From assembly GCA_002692605.1 (NCBI GenBank), contig NZLE01000016.1:17025-29187 (forward strand): 12,163 bases of DNA. Direction: 5' to 3'. The notes beneath the pieces are model-generated. The model was not told the DNA's origin, ran no database searches, and saw only the letters and a program-made list of their open reading frames with translations. A program made the position numbers and the translations under genes. This stretch comes from Opitutia bacterium (GTDB lineage: Bacteria; Verrucomicrobiota; Verrucomicrobiia; Opitutales; Seribacteraceae). This document shows, in pieces, positions 1 to 6,940 of this stretch (position 1 is its first letter; each line of letters opens with the position of its first letter).

Positions 1-110
1 TTGATCAGGTTTTGCATGTTGTAAGCGTTCAGGAACTTGGGGTTTATGATTGCGGTAATCGCAAAAATAACCACCAAGAGTACAAAAATTCCAAATACGT
101 TTTTCTTCAT
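1..110 (-). CDS. Sugar ABC transporter permease, RbsC-like (N-terminal fragment)
   Basis: Only the first 36 codons are present; the gene runs off the left edge of the window. The start is an ATG at 108-110, 6 nt after the stop codon of the ABC ATPase gene. The visible peptide has a short basic N-terminus (MKKN), one hydrophobic membrane segment at about residues 5-22, and then NPKFLNAYNMQNLI. That last stretch resembles the segment after the first helix in RbsC/XylH/AraH-type permeases, where NPxFLNxxNLxN is common. With the two upstream genes it completes a binding protein, ATPase and permease set. It would form the inner-membrane channel, presumably as a dimer. No Shine-Dalgarno motif sits at a usual distance, so translational coupling to the ATPase gene is likely. 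Family assignment from a 36-residue piece relies partly on context. Confidence 0.85.
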   Translation of the reverse strand, partial: MKKNVFGIFVLLVVIFAITAIINPKFLNAYNMQNLI

Positions 111-116
111 GGGATC

Positions 117-1625
117 TTACGCTGCTTTTTCTCCTCCAGTTGCCAAATTCATGATTGATTCCTCCGACATTTCCTGCCGATTCAATTCACCTGAAATTCT
201 TCCCTCGTGCATAACGTATGCCCGATCGGCCATTCCAAGAACTTCCTCCATTTCACTGGAGACGAAGAGGATTGCCATTCCCTCACCGGCCAATTTCTCC
301 ATCAGTTTGTAAATTTCCCTCTTGGCCCCGACGTCGATCCCGCGAGTTGGTTCGTCCAGCATCAGGAGCTTTGGTTTCATCGCCAACCATTTGCCAAGCA
401 CGATCTTTTGTTGGTTCCCTCCCGAAAGAAAGCGGGTCACCTGTTCGATATGGGGGGTCTTGATCTTCATTTGCTCGACCGCTTCGTCCGCAATCGCCCT
501 TTCGGCGGATTCGTCCAAGAAACCTTTTTTCTGATCCCGCTCCAAGCTTGGCAAGCTGGCATTTTCCCGAACTGTCATGGGCAAAACCAGTCCGTGCAAC
601 TTACGGTCTTCGGGAGCCAACGCCAAGCCCGCCTCAATGGCATCCGATGGACATCTCGGTGAAAAGCTCTCTCCCATGACCTCCAATTCACCTCCCAGTG
701 CGGGGGTCACTCCAAAAAAGGTTTGCAGGAGTTCGGTTCTACCCGCGCCAACCAAACCTGCAATCCCCACAATTTCACCAGCTCGAACCTCGAGAGAAAC
801 GGTGGTTTCCGGATAGGAAGGGGAAACCACTTGCTTTGCCCTTAGCACACTGCCACCGGGTTGGTGGATGGCGCGGTCATAAAATTCACTCAAATCCCGA
901 CCGACCATAAGGCGGACCATGCTTTCGTGATTGATTTCCTCGAGGGCCAAATCGCCCGCATTTTCCCCATCACGGAAAACCGTAACCCGATCCGAAAGCT
1001 CCTTTACTTCCCCCAAACGGTGCGAGATGTAAATTACGCTAATGCCCTGGTCTCGCAAACCCTTGACTACCTCAAATAGCGTTTCGGTCTCTTTCTGGGA
1101 GAGGCTGCTGGTGGGTTCGTCCATGATCAGGACTCGGGCATCGCAAGACAAGGCTTTGGCAATCTCGACCAATTGCTGTTTTCCTATGGGGAGGGAGCCT
1201 GTGATCGTATGGGTTGGCAAATCAAGACCCACCCTCTTCAGATGCTTGGCGGCTTGGGCATGCAAGTCCTTTTCATTAATGAAACCCTTCGCTCCCGGTT
1301 CCCGCCCCAAAAAGATGTTCGAGGCCAAATCAAGATTGGAGGCAAGGTTGAGTTCCTGATGGATCAGAGCGATGCCTTGCTCCATGGCTTCGCGAACGTT
1401 CTTCAAGATGACCTGCGAACCATCAATCAGATATTCTCCCGAATCCGGAGGCTGCACTCCGGCCAAAATCTTCATTAGGGTACTTTTCCCCGCCCCATTT
1501 TCTCCAATCAACGAAAGGACCTCTCCTTTGGCCAAACTTAGAGAAACCCCCTTGAGAGCCAAAACCCCCGGAAAACTCTTCGTCAAGTCCCTGACTTCGA
1601 GAAGCAAGTCTTGGTGATCACTCAT
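117..1625 (-). CDS. Sugar ABC transporter ATP-binding protein, RbsA/XylG type
   Basis: This 502-residue protein holds two ABC ATPase domains in one chain, the standard length and layout of RbsA/MglA/XylG ATPases that energise monosaccharide import. Domain 1 has Walker A GENGAGKST (41-49), a signature region SLPIGKQQ (144-151), Walker B VLIMDEP (165-171) and the switch His202. Domain 2 has the degenerate P-loop GLVGAGRTE (290-298), an intact LSGGNQQ signature (400-406), Walker B LLMLDEP (420-426) and Ser457 where the switch His would be. Such asymmetry between the halves is normal in this family. The ATG directly abuts the TAA of the binding-protein gene (TAAATG, no gap), and the permease starts 6 nt downstream, so the three genes are surely co-transcribed. 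The motifs do not define the sugar, so no rbs symbol is given. Confidence 0.96.
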   Translation of the reverse strand: MSDHQDLLLEVRDLTKSFPGVLALKGVSLSLAKGEVLSLIGENGAGKSTLMKILAGVQPPDSGEYLIDGSQVILKNVREAMEQGIALIHQELNLASNLDLASNIFLGREPGAKGFINEKDLHAQAAKHLKRVGLDLPTHTITGSLPIGKQQLVEIAKALSCDARVLIMDEPTSSLSQKETETLFEVVKGLRDQGISVIYISHRLGEVKELSDRVTVFRDGENAGDLALEEINHESMVRLMVGRDLSEFYDRAIHQPGGSVLRAKQVVSPSYPETTVSLEVRAGEIVGIAGLVGAGRTELLQTFFGVTPALGGELEVMGESFSPRCPSDAIEAGLALAPEDRKLHGLVLPMTVRENASLPSLERDQKKGFLDESAERAIADEAVEQMKIKTPHIEQVTRFLSGGNQQKIVLGKWLAMKPKLLMLDEPTRGIDVGAKREIYKLMEKLAGEGMAILFVSSEMEEVLGMADRAYVMHEGRISGELNRQEMSEESIMNLATGGEKAA

Positions 1626-2672
1626 TTACTGGGATTTGCCAAGTTCGGCCATTTCCTTTTTCTTGGCCCAAAATTCGTCAATGTTGTCCTTAGTCACTTC
1701 CAAAAAAGCCACTTCCTGGTAGGTAGAAGCGGGCTGAATGCCCGCGTGGATATTCTTTAGCATCTTGATGGACTCATAGCCATACTCCCAAGGTTGTTGG
1801 CTAATGGTACCGTAGGCATGGCCATCGGAGATCGCCTGAAGCAGAGCATCCTGTTCATCGAATCCGCATATCTTGATCTGTCCAAGCTTACCAGCCTCCT
1901 TAATCGCATCAATGCATGAGGGCGGGTTGTAGGCGAACAACCCGACCATGCATTGCAAATCCTTGTATTTGGTGATCGCATCCTCGGCATTACTCTTCGC
2001 CTTGGCCTTGTCAAAATTATCGGTGCGCGTATCCAACACCACGTATTTCGAACCTTCCGCGGTTAGGTTGGTTGCATCCACCGGATCATATTTGACCTTG
2101 TCCAGAGTTTGCAACGGACGATCCAAAAGTTCGTCAATCACGCCTTGCCTCCTTTGGCGGGCATTCAATTGCTCAAGTCTTCCAACGAAAAGCATAACTT
2201 CACCGCCTTCGGGCAAAGCCTTTTTGACCAAACCTCCCAAAGCGCGCCCGGCTTTGTAATTGTTGGTGCCTATAAAGACCAGTCTCTTGCTTTGGGGAGC
2301 ATCCGAGTCATTGGTGATGAGAATGGTGCTTTCCGAAACCTCGTTGAGGAAAGGAGTCTGGTTTTCCGCATCGACCGGACTCACTGCGATGCCGTCAATC
2401 CCCTTGGCCAACAGAGTTTCCATCATCCGCTTCTGGTCCACCACGCCCTTGGGGGGCATTAGAACTTCGCAACTGACGCCATATTCCTTTTCGGCGATCC
2501 GAACGCCTGCGGCGCACAGATCCCAAAAGGGGTCCACTCCATTGGTCACGTAGGCAAAAGAGGAGGAGTCGGGCCCTTCGGAACCGCCTTCGCTCGCTCC
2601 GCCGCCGCATCCGCCGAACCAAAGACAGGAAAGCATCAATAAGGAAACAAGGGTTTGAGTTTTATTCTTCAT
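1626..2672 (-). CDS. Sugar ABC transporter substrate-binding lipoprotein (periplasmic binding protein type 1)
   Basis: A 348-residue binding protein that should capture the sugar outside the inner membrane and hand it to the transporter. It begins with a lipoprotein signal: charged MKNK, a hydrophobic core, and lipobox FGGC with Cys22 as the lipidated residue, followed by a Gly/Ser/Glu-rich linker (about 23-38). The mature part fits the RbsB-like two-lobed fold: a first strand at FAYVTNGVDPFWD (about 39-51), then GIDGIAVSPVD, ITNDSDAP, GTNNYKAGR, and the late KICGFDEQDALLQAI and YGTISQQPWEYGYES. These are the positions that normally line the sugar pocket. The ATG is 36 nt after the dehydrogenase stop, and the leader has no Shine-Dalgarno core. 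Ligand specificity cannot be read by eye. A lipid anchor instead of a free periplasmic form is a modest difference from E. coli RbsB. Confidence 0.94.
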   Translation of the reverse strand: MKNKTQTLVSLLMLSCLWFGGCGGGASEGGSEGPDSSSFAYVTNGVDPFWDLCAAGVRIAEKEYGVSCEVLMPPKGVVDQKRMMETLLAKGIDGIAVSPVDAENQTPFLNEVSESTILITNDSDAPQSKRLVFIGTNNYKAGRALGGLVKKALPEGGEVMLFVGRLEQLNARQRRQGVIDELLDRPLQTLDKVKYDPVDATNLTAEGSKYVVLDTRTDNFDKAKAKSNAEDAITKYKDLQCMVGLFAYNPPSCIDAIKEAGKLGQIKICGFDEQDALLQAISDGHAYGTISQQPWEYGYESIKMLKNIHAGIQPASTYQEVAFLEVTKDNIDEFWAKKKEMAELGKSQ

Positions 2673-2708
2673 TATTTTTTGAGGTGATGGGATTTGAGTG
2701 AAATTCTT

Positions 2709-3464
2709 TTACCACGGAGTACGCCCACCGTTCACGCACAAAGTTTGCCCGTTGATGAAGGATGCCTCGTCCGAAGCAAAATAAGCGACTGCGTTTCCAA
2801 CGTCTTCGGGCGTTCCCCAACGCCCAACCGGTATGGTTGACAGATATTCGTCCTTGGCCGACTGAGGGTCATCCTGATGCCTTTCCGTGGGAATCCAACC
2901 CGGAGCGACCGTATTGACGGTGATGCCAAAAGGAGCCAATTCGTTGGCCATGCTCCGACTCCAACCGATTTGCCCACCCTTGGCAGCGACGTAGGCGCTG
3001 AACTGAGGGACGGAGCAATGAAAGACTTCGCTTGTGACGTTGATGATTCTACCGTGTCCCCGACTTTTCATACCAGGCAAAACGGCTTGGGCCAAATGAA
3101 ACGGGCTCATCACGAAGAATTCATACATAGAACGATAAAAGTCGGCATCGTATTGCTCAATGGACTTTTGGGGTTGGTCGGGAGTGGCGTTGGGAACCAA
3201 GACGTCCAAAGAACCGAATTGTTCCTCGACCGCCCCGACCATCGCCTCCACCTGTTCGGGATCCGATGCATCCGCTCGAATCAAGGTGGCACGTATCCGA
3301 TTCTCCTTAAGCTCCACCAAAGTTTCCTCCGCCTTTCTTTTGTCATTTAAGTAATTCAAGGCGATCTTCGCACCCGCCAAGCCCAAGGTCCTGGCGATGC
3401 CTTTGCCCAACCCCCGACTGCTACCCGTCACCAATGCGACTTTTCCCTTTAAAGAAAAACTCAT
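2709..3464 (-). CDS. Short-chain dehydrogenase/reductase (SDR), FabG-like, with altered active-site motifs
   Basis: A 251-residue cytosolic protein of classical SDR size and fold. The dinucleotide-binding motif TGSSRGLG is at 13-20, the catalytic Ser145 lies in NVTSE, and Tyr158 and Lys162 form YVAAK. VAPGWIPTE follows at 187-194, and the C-terminal INGQTLCVNGG is typical of FabG-like enzymes. Two motifs differ: the usual NNAG reads PNAT (91-94), and the Asn of the Asn-Ser-Tyr-Lys tetrad appears to be Phe117. Its position 36 nt upstream of the sugar-binding protein gene suggests it is the first gene of the transporter operon and oxidises or reduces the imported sugar. A sugar-to-lactone dehydrogenase would fit with the SMP-30 lactonase encoded nearby, but that role is inference. 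It could instead be a general ketoreductase. No Shine-Dalgarno site is visible before the ATG; the leader is AT-rich. Confidence 0.9.
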   Translation of the reverse strand: MSFSLKGKVALVTGSSRGLGKGIARTLGLAGAKIALNYLNDKRKAEETLVELKENRIRATLIRADASDPEQVEAMVGAVEEQFGSLDVLVPNATPDQPQKSIEQYDADFYRSMYEFFVMSPFHLAQAVLPGMKSRGHGRIINVTSEVFHCSVPQFSAYVAAKGGQIGWSRSMANELAPFGITVNTVAPGWIPTERHQDDPQSAKDEYLSTIPVGRWGTPEDVGNAVAYFASDEASFINGQTLCVNGGRTPW

Positions 3465-3569
3465 GCGTTAATTGTAATTGTGTTTGGGCTTATTTTTTTG
3501 GAGAAGTGGTGCGGAAGTCAGCAAATTTTATATTTGGTATGCGTTTGATATATGATGTTACAGGCACCC

Positions 3570-3585
3570 TTCATGCAAACATGAA
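3570..3585. promoter_or_regulatory. Inverted repeat TTCATG-CAAA-CATGAA, candidate operator
   Basis: The sequence reads TTCATGCAAACATGAA: two perfect 6-bp arms around a 4-bp centre. It lies near the middle of the only sizeable intergenic region, 105 nt from the SDR start and 59 nt from the ThuA start, where a shared regulator of the two transcripts would be expected to bind. Dyads of about 16 bp are typical of dimeric regulators. The centre lacks the CG usual in LacI-family sites, so I do not assign a family. It may also be a chance palindrome. Confidence 0.4.
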
Positions 3586-3627
3586 ATGCGCCTAGGACGA
3601 TTTTCCTTCTCGACCTGAGAGACCTTC

Positions 3628-3632
3628 GGAGG
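3628..3632 (+). promoter_or_regulatory. Shine-Dalgarno site GGAGG of the ThuA gene
   Basis: GGAGG lies 12 nt before the ATG at 3645. The spacing is slightly long, and a second purine patch (AAGGA) directly touches the ATG. It supports the start at 3645, whose product begins with a credible signal peptide. This is the clearest ribosome binding site in the window; most other genes here have none at a usual distance. Confidence 0.5.
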
Positions 3633-3644
3633 CTTTGATAAGGA

Positions 3645-4418
3645 ATGCTTTCAAAGATTCCATTCTTACTTATGATCTGGGCTAGCTCCTTCCACGTCTT
3701 TTCGATGGAAAAGCCCAAAGTGGTTTTTCTCCTTGCCGAGAGAGAATATCTGACTGAATCCACTTTACCGAAATTCGCAAAGGATCACTTGAGCGAAAAG
3801 TATGATTCCTTTTTTTGCAGCGCGCCCAAGGAAGGCGCGCAACGTCACTTGTTATCCAACTCTTTCTTCATTCCCAAGGCCGACTTGCTCGTTATCAGCG
3901 TCCGCAGAAGAGCGTTTCCGGAAAAGACCATGCAAATGATCCGAGCGTTCGTCGAATCCGGCAAACCCGTTTTGGGTATTCGCACGTCCTCCCATGCCTT
4001 CGAACTTCGCAAGGAACAAGCGACTGAGGGACATGCCGAATGGCCGAAATGGGATACCGAGGTCATTGGTGGGAATTATCAGGGTCACCTCGGCAAAGGC
4101 TTGATCTGCAACATTGAGAAGACATCCGAATCTTCGAATCATCCGATTCTTGAGAAAGTCGATCTTCCCTTTGATACCCCGGCTACCCTCTATCGCAACT
4201 CTCCCCTACCCTCTGCATCCGAATCCCTTTTGGAGGGGCGGGTAAAAGGCTTTCGGAAAGAGCCGGTTGCATGGACTCGCCTCACTTCCTTTGGAGGGAA
4301 GGTTTTTTACACTTCTCTCGGTCATCTTGAGGATTTTAAAAAACCGGCTTTCAATCAGTTGCTCAAGAATGCGGTGTCTTGGTGCCTATCCTCAAAAGTT
4401 CAGGTTCAACGGCGATGA
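3645..4418 (+). CDS. Secreted ThuA-domain protein
   Basis: A 257-residue protein with an N-terminal signal peptide (a hydrophobic stretch at about 5-20, mature part from about 21) followed by one ThuA domain with a glutamine-amidotransferase-like flavodoxin fold. Recognisable motifs are VFLLAEREY (27-35), SVRRRAFP (85-92), GKPVLGIRTSSHAF (106-119), GGNYQGH (142-148), EPVAWTR (206-212) and GGKVFYTSLGHLEDF (217-231). This variant is common in Planctomycetota and Verrucomicrobiota. The family name comes from rhizobial trehalose utilisation, and members are often near 3-keto-glycoside genes, but the reaction of this exported subgroup is not established. It is the only plus-strand gene here: divergent from the SDR/transporter operon, and its 3' end overlaps the end of the PhoD-like gene by 27 nt. 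No catalytic Cys triad of a true amidotransferase is evident. Confidence 0.88.
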   Translation: MLSKIPFLLMIWASSFHVFSMEKPKVVFLLAEREYLTESTLPKFAKDHLSEKYDSFFCSAPKEGAQRHLLSNSFFIPKADLLVISVRRRAFPEKTMQMIRAFVESGKPVLGIRTSSHAFELRKEQATEGHAEWPKWDTEVIGGNYQGHLGKGLICNIEKTSESSNHPILEKVDLPFDTPATLYRNSPLPSASESLLEGRVKGFRKEPVAWTRLTSFGGKVFYTSLGHLEDFKKPAFNQLLKNAVSWCLSSKVQVQRR

Positions 4419-6908
4419 CTTTCCTTCCAATACGGGCTTCTGCGCCTTAAGGGTTTTCCATAGATCCGAATCCGGATCACCCACACGCAGTTGATAGGTT
4501 CGATCGGCATCGAAGACCGGTGGGCGATAGGATTGCCCACGAATTCGTAGGGCATAAACCAGTTCGCCCGTGGAACTTTCCCTCAGTTCGAAAACGGGAT
4601 CCCGCATCCCCTTGACCTTGATTTCCGATAAGTGGGCCACCGGCTTACGGCCATAATTATCAGTGTGAAGAATCGTCTTCGGCCAACCGGGGAACTGATC
4701 CTCAGGCTTGGGGTTTTCCGCATCGAAAAGCAAACGCCAACATTCCATGGTGATTGCGCCCGTCTTCGCATTGAATCGCGCAATTCCAAAACCCGAAGCC
4801 TTGTCGTGGAGAGTGTTCAATCTACCTTTGCGGTTTTTTTTGGCTGGATTGCCAATCGCAAAGACCGAGAGTTTGTTGGCCAGGCCATCGGTGTAATCCC
4901 CCGTGTTGGGAAGACCCGGAACCGGCCTATTCCGAACCGGCAGGCCTTCCCGGTCGGGCAACCAGGATCTCGGGTACCCCGCGGCTATGCTGGGCACACA
5001 AAAGGAAAATCCAGCATCTCCCCAATCTTCGATACCATGATGAACGATGGAAGACAAATGCTGGTCCCCCGCATAATGAAACACGAACCCACGCCTTAAC
5101 TCGGCCAAGGCTCGGTTCCTTCCCGCCTGAGGCCATCCGTTGCTGTCCAAATCCGCAACCAAGTATTGTTGGTTTCCTCCATGGTAATTGGCCAGGTTGC
5201 AAAAGATCGTCTGAGACAAAGCCACTTTTAAGTCGGTCCCCTTCCAGTCCCCGGCAAAATGACGCAAGAATTTCAGTTGTCTTTGACCCAAAAGCACCAA
5301 GCCCTCCTTATCCACCGAAGCCGGATCAAAGTTGGGATCCTTGACGTGATCGGGGCGCCCCGGCCAGTCACTGACCTTCCCTTCCGGTCCGGATTTGAAC
5401 TTTCGATCCTCCAAGATCGCAAAGCCAATTCGGCCATAAACCATATCTCCGTAATAAACGCCGATTCCCCGCTTTACCGGAGTCGGGTCAAAAGGCTCGG
5501 GATGATGCGAGGTTTGCGTTCGCTGGACCGCATTGACAAAATCCTCATGCATGGCAAAACCTCCCTGGGAATGGCCCTTGATCCCTCCGCAGTCACGACC
5601 TGACTCCCCCCAAATGTTTCCTTGATAGACGTCATGATCGTCCGGTAAGGCAATGGTCGGGCAATCTCTCATCAGATCACGAAATGCCCAGCCCCATAGA
5701 TAAATCTTTCGCAAATAATTAAGCGTGGCCAGTTCTACGGGGGTCCGATGAATGCCGTATCCTCCGACGCTCTCGTAGATCTGATCACCGGAAAAGAAAA
5801 GCAAATCCGGATTCATGATCCTCACGTTCTCGACCAACTTGGTGTTCGGGAAGGCGGTGTCCTTATTCCCGGTAAAACCAGCCACTACAACTTCATTCTT
5901 ATCAACCGGATCTTTCCGAATCACACCTTCAAAATACCTATCAATGATTGAACCGTCCTTTTTCCTGTCCTCAAATGCGACCCGATAGGCAACGTCCCGA
6001 GAATCTTCCCAACCCTTGATCCGAAAAGTCGCCGTCCTTGACAAGGGATCCATCCGGGCAAGCCCTTTTCCAATCCATTTACCCGAAAGGTTCTTGGTCT
6101 CCAAACGAATGGTCTTGGCTTCCTTTTCTCCCAGGGGAGGCATTTGGGCAGTCAGGTTCAGCACACCTCTGCTCAGGGTATGCATCGCATAAAGGATGGG
6201 CCCGAAGGCCAAATCGGGGCGCGAACGAATCATTCCGCCTTGGGCTTTCCAGTTTGAAAACCAAAATCGAGCAAGCTTGCCTCCCTGCTCCTTCGATTGA
6301 CCATCCATATTGCAACCGACGGCAAGATTCCCCATGAGAGACTCACTTCTTACCTCTTGGTTCATGCTTCCGGAAATCTTGGTTCCAATCTTGGAAGCGG
6401 TTAAGGTGAGACTATGAAATCCTTTTTTGCCTGAAGGCTTGGCTTCGATGCGAAGGAGAATGTCGCCGGAAAAAGGAATGGATTCCTTGGAGTCCAAGCT
6501 TCCGATGAACAATGTTCCGCTTGTCTTGATTCCAACCGCCAAACCCTTTCCCATAATCAGGCTCGCCCGAGGGTCGGAGGTTTCCGAATCAAGAACTCCA
6601 AGCAAAAAACCAGCTGAGCCTCGGTTTGACCTCTCTTCAATACCCAAGATGACCGAGGATTGGAAAGATGCCTTGGGATCGTCCGTTACCAAGCCAAAGG
6701 TAAGCAAGTGCACGTTTCGGTTCGGTCCGTTTCGAAGGCAAACCATCTTGCCGTCCCGGACCGCCCAATCCTCCATGGGGTTTGCCCAGTAGTCCTCGCC
6801 CAACCAGATACGATCGTGGGTGTTATCAAAGTCACTGCTGAATTGGACACCCTGAACGAGGAAGATCGGCGTTAGCAGGAAAAGAAGAAACAACGGTTTT
6901 ACAATCAT
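4392..6908 (-). CDS. Secreted PhoD-like metallophosphatase with extra N-terminal beta-rich domain
   Basis: The likely product is 838 residues, from an ATG at 6906-6908 that opens a signal peptide (MIVKPLFLLFLL, about 1-20). An in-frame start upstream at 7085 would lie inside the lactonase gene and add an arginine-rich, non-signal extension, so it is rejected. Residues about 22-225 look like a beta-sandwich (LamG/concanavalin-like, closing with FWFSNWK). About 235-340 resembles the Ig-like N-terminal domain of PhoD. From about 340 comes the metallophosphatase domain: AGFTGNKD (343-350), SGDQIYE (373-379), LPDDHDVYQGN (421-431) and AGDQH (613-617). PhoD enzymes hydrolyse phosphomonoesters or diesters outside the cytoplasm. 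Here the first motif lacks the Cys seen in Bacillus PhoD, so substrate and metal are uncertain. It is the last gene of block A, 32 nt after the lactonase gene. The fold call is firm; the phosphatase activity is inferred. Confidence 0.88.
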   Translation of the reverse strand: MIVKPLFLLFLLTPIFLVQGVQFSSDFDNTHDRIWLGEDYWANPMEDWAVRDGKMVCLRNGPNRNVHLLTFGLVTDDPKASFQSSVILGIEERSNRGSAGFLLGVLDSETSDPRASLIMGKGLAVGIKTSGTLFIGSLDSKESIPFSGDILLRIEAKPSGKKGFHSLTLTASKIGTKISGSMNQEVRSESLMGNLAVGCNMDGQSKEQGGKLARFWFSNWKAQGGMIRSRPDLAFGPILYAMHTLSRGVLNLTAQMPPLGEKEAKTIRLETKNLSGKWIGKGLARMDPLSRTATFRIKGWEDSRDVAYRVAFEDRKKDGSIIDRYFEGVIRKDPVDKNEVVVAGFTGNKDTAFPNTKLVENVRIMNPDLLFFSGDQIYESVGGYGIHRTPVELATLNYLRKIYLWGWAFRDLMRDCPTIALPDDHDVYQGNIWGESGRDCGGIKGHSQGGFAMHEDFVNAVQRTQTSHHPEPFDPTPVKRGIGVYYGDMVYGRIGFAILEDRKFKSGPEGKVSDWPGRPDHVKDPNFDPASVDKEGLVLLGQRQLKFLRHFAGDWKGTDLKVALSQTIFCNLANYHGGNQQYLVADLDSNGWPQAGRNRALAELRRGFVFHYAGDQHLSSIVHHGIEDWGDAGFSFCVPSIAAGYPRSWLPDREGLPVRNRPVPGLPNTGDYTDGLANKLSVFAIGNPAKKNRKGRLNTLHDKASGFGIARFNAKTGAITMECWRLLFDAENPKPEDQFPGWPKTILHTDNYGRKPVAHLSEIKVKGMRDPVFELRESSTGELVYALRIRGQSYRPPVFDADRTYQLRVGDPDSDLWKTLKAQKPVLEGKSSPLNLNF

Positions 6909-6940
6909 GGTATTTGGTTTTAAGCGTATGGGAAACTCTT

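Larger units (their letters stand above)
3465..3644. promoter_or_regulatory. Divergent intergenic region with promoters for the SDR/transporter operon and the ThuA gene
   Basis: These 180 bp separate the starts of the minus-strand SDR gene and the plus-strand ThuA gene, so both promoters should lie here or extend slightly into the genes. The half nearest the SDR gene is AT-rich, including a seven-T run at about 3492-3498. I could not find a convincing -35/-10 pair on either strand. The best minus-strand guess is TTGCAT, inside the inverted repeat at 3570-3585, with an AT-rich element about 17 nt downstream, but the match is poor. No RNA gene or riboswitch was recognised. Confidence 0.6.

Noticed and set aside
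3490..3500. T-run as an intrinsic terminator
   Set aside because: No GC-rich stem precedes the T-run on the plus strand, and it lies in a divergent promoter region where no gene ends.
3518..3763. Minus-strand 81-codon open frame covering the divergent intergenic region
   Set aside because: Its 5' half is antisense to the ThuA signal-peptide region. The product is Arg/Lys-rich with no recognisable motif or ribosome binding site, so a chance frame is more likely.
4632..5099. Plus-strand frame opposite the phosphatase gene
   Set aside because: Shadow of the PhoD-like catalytic region, with no recognisable motifs.
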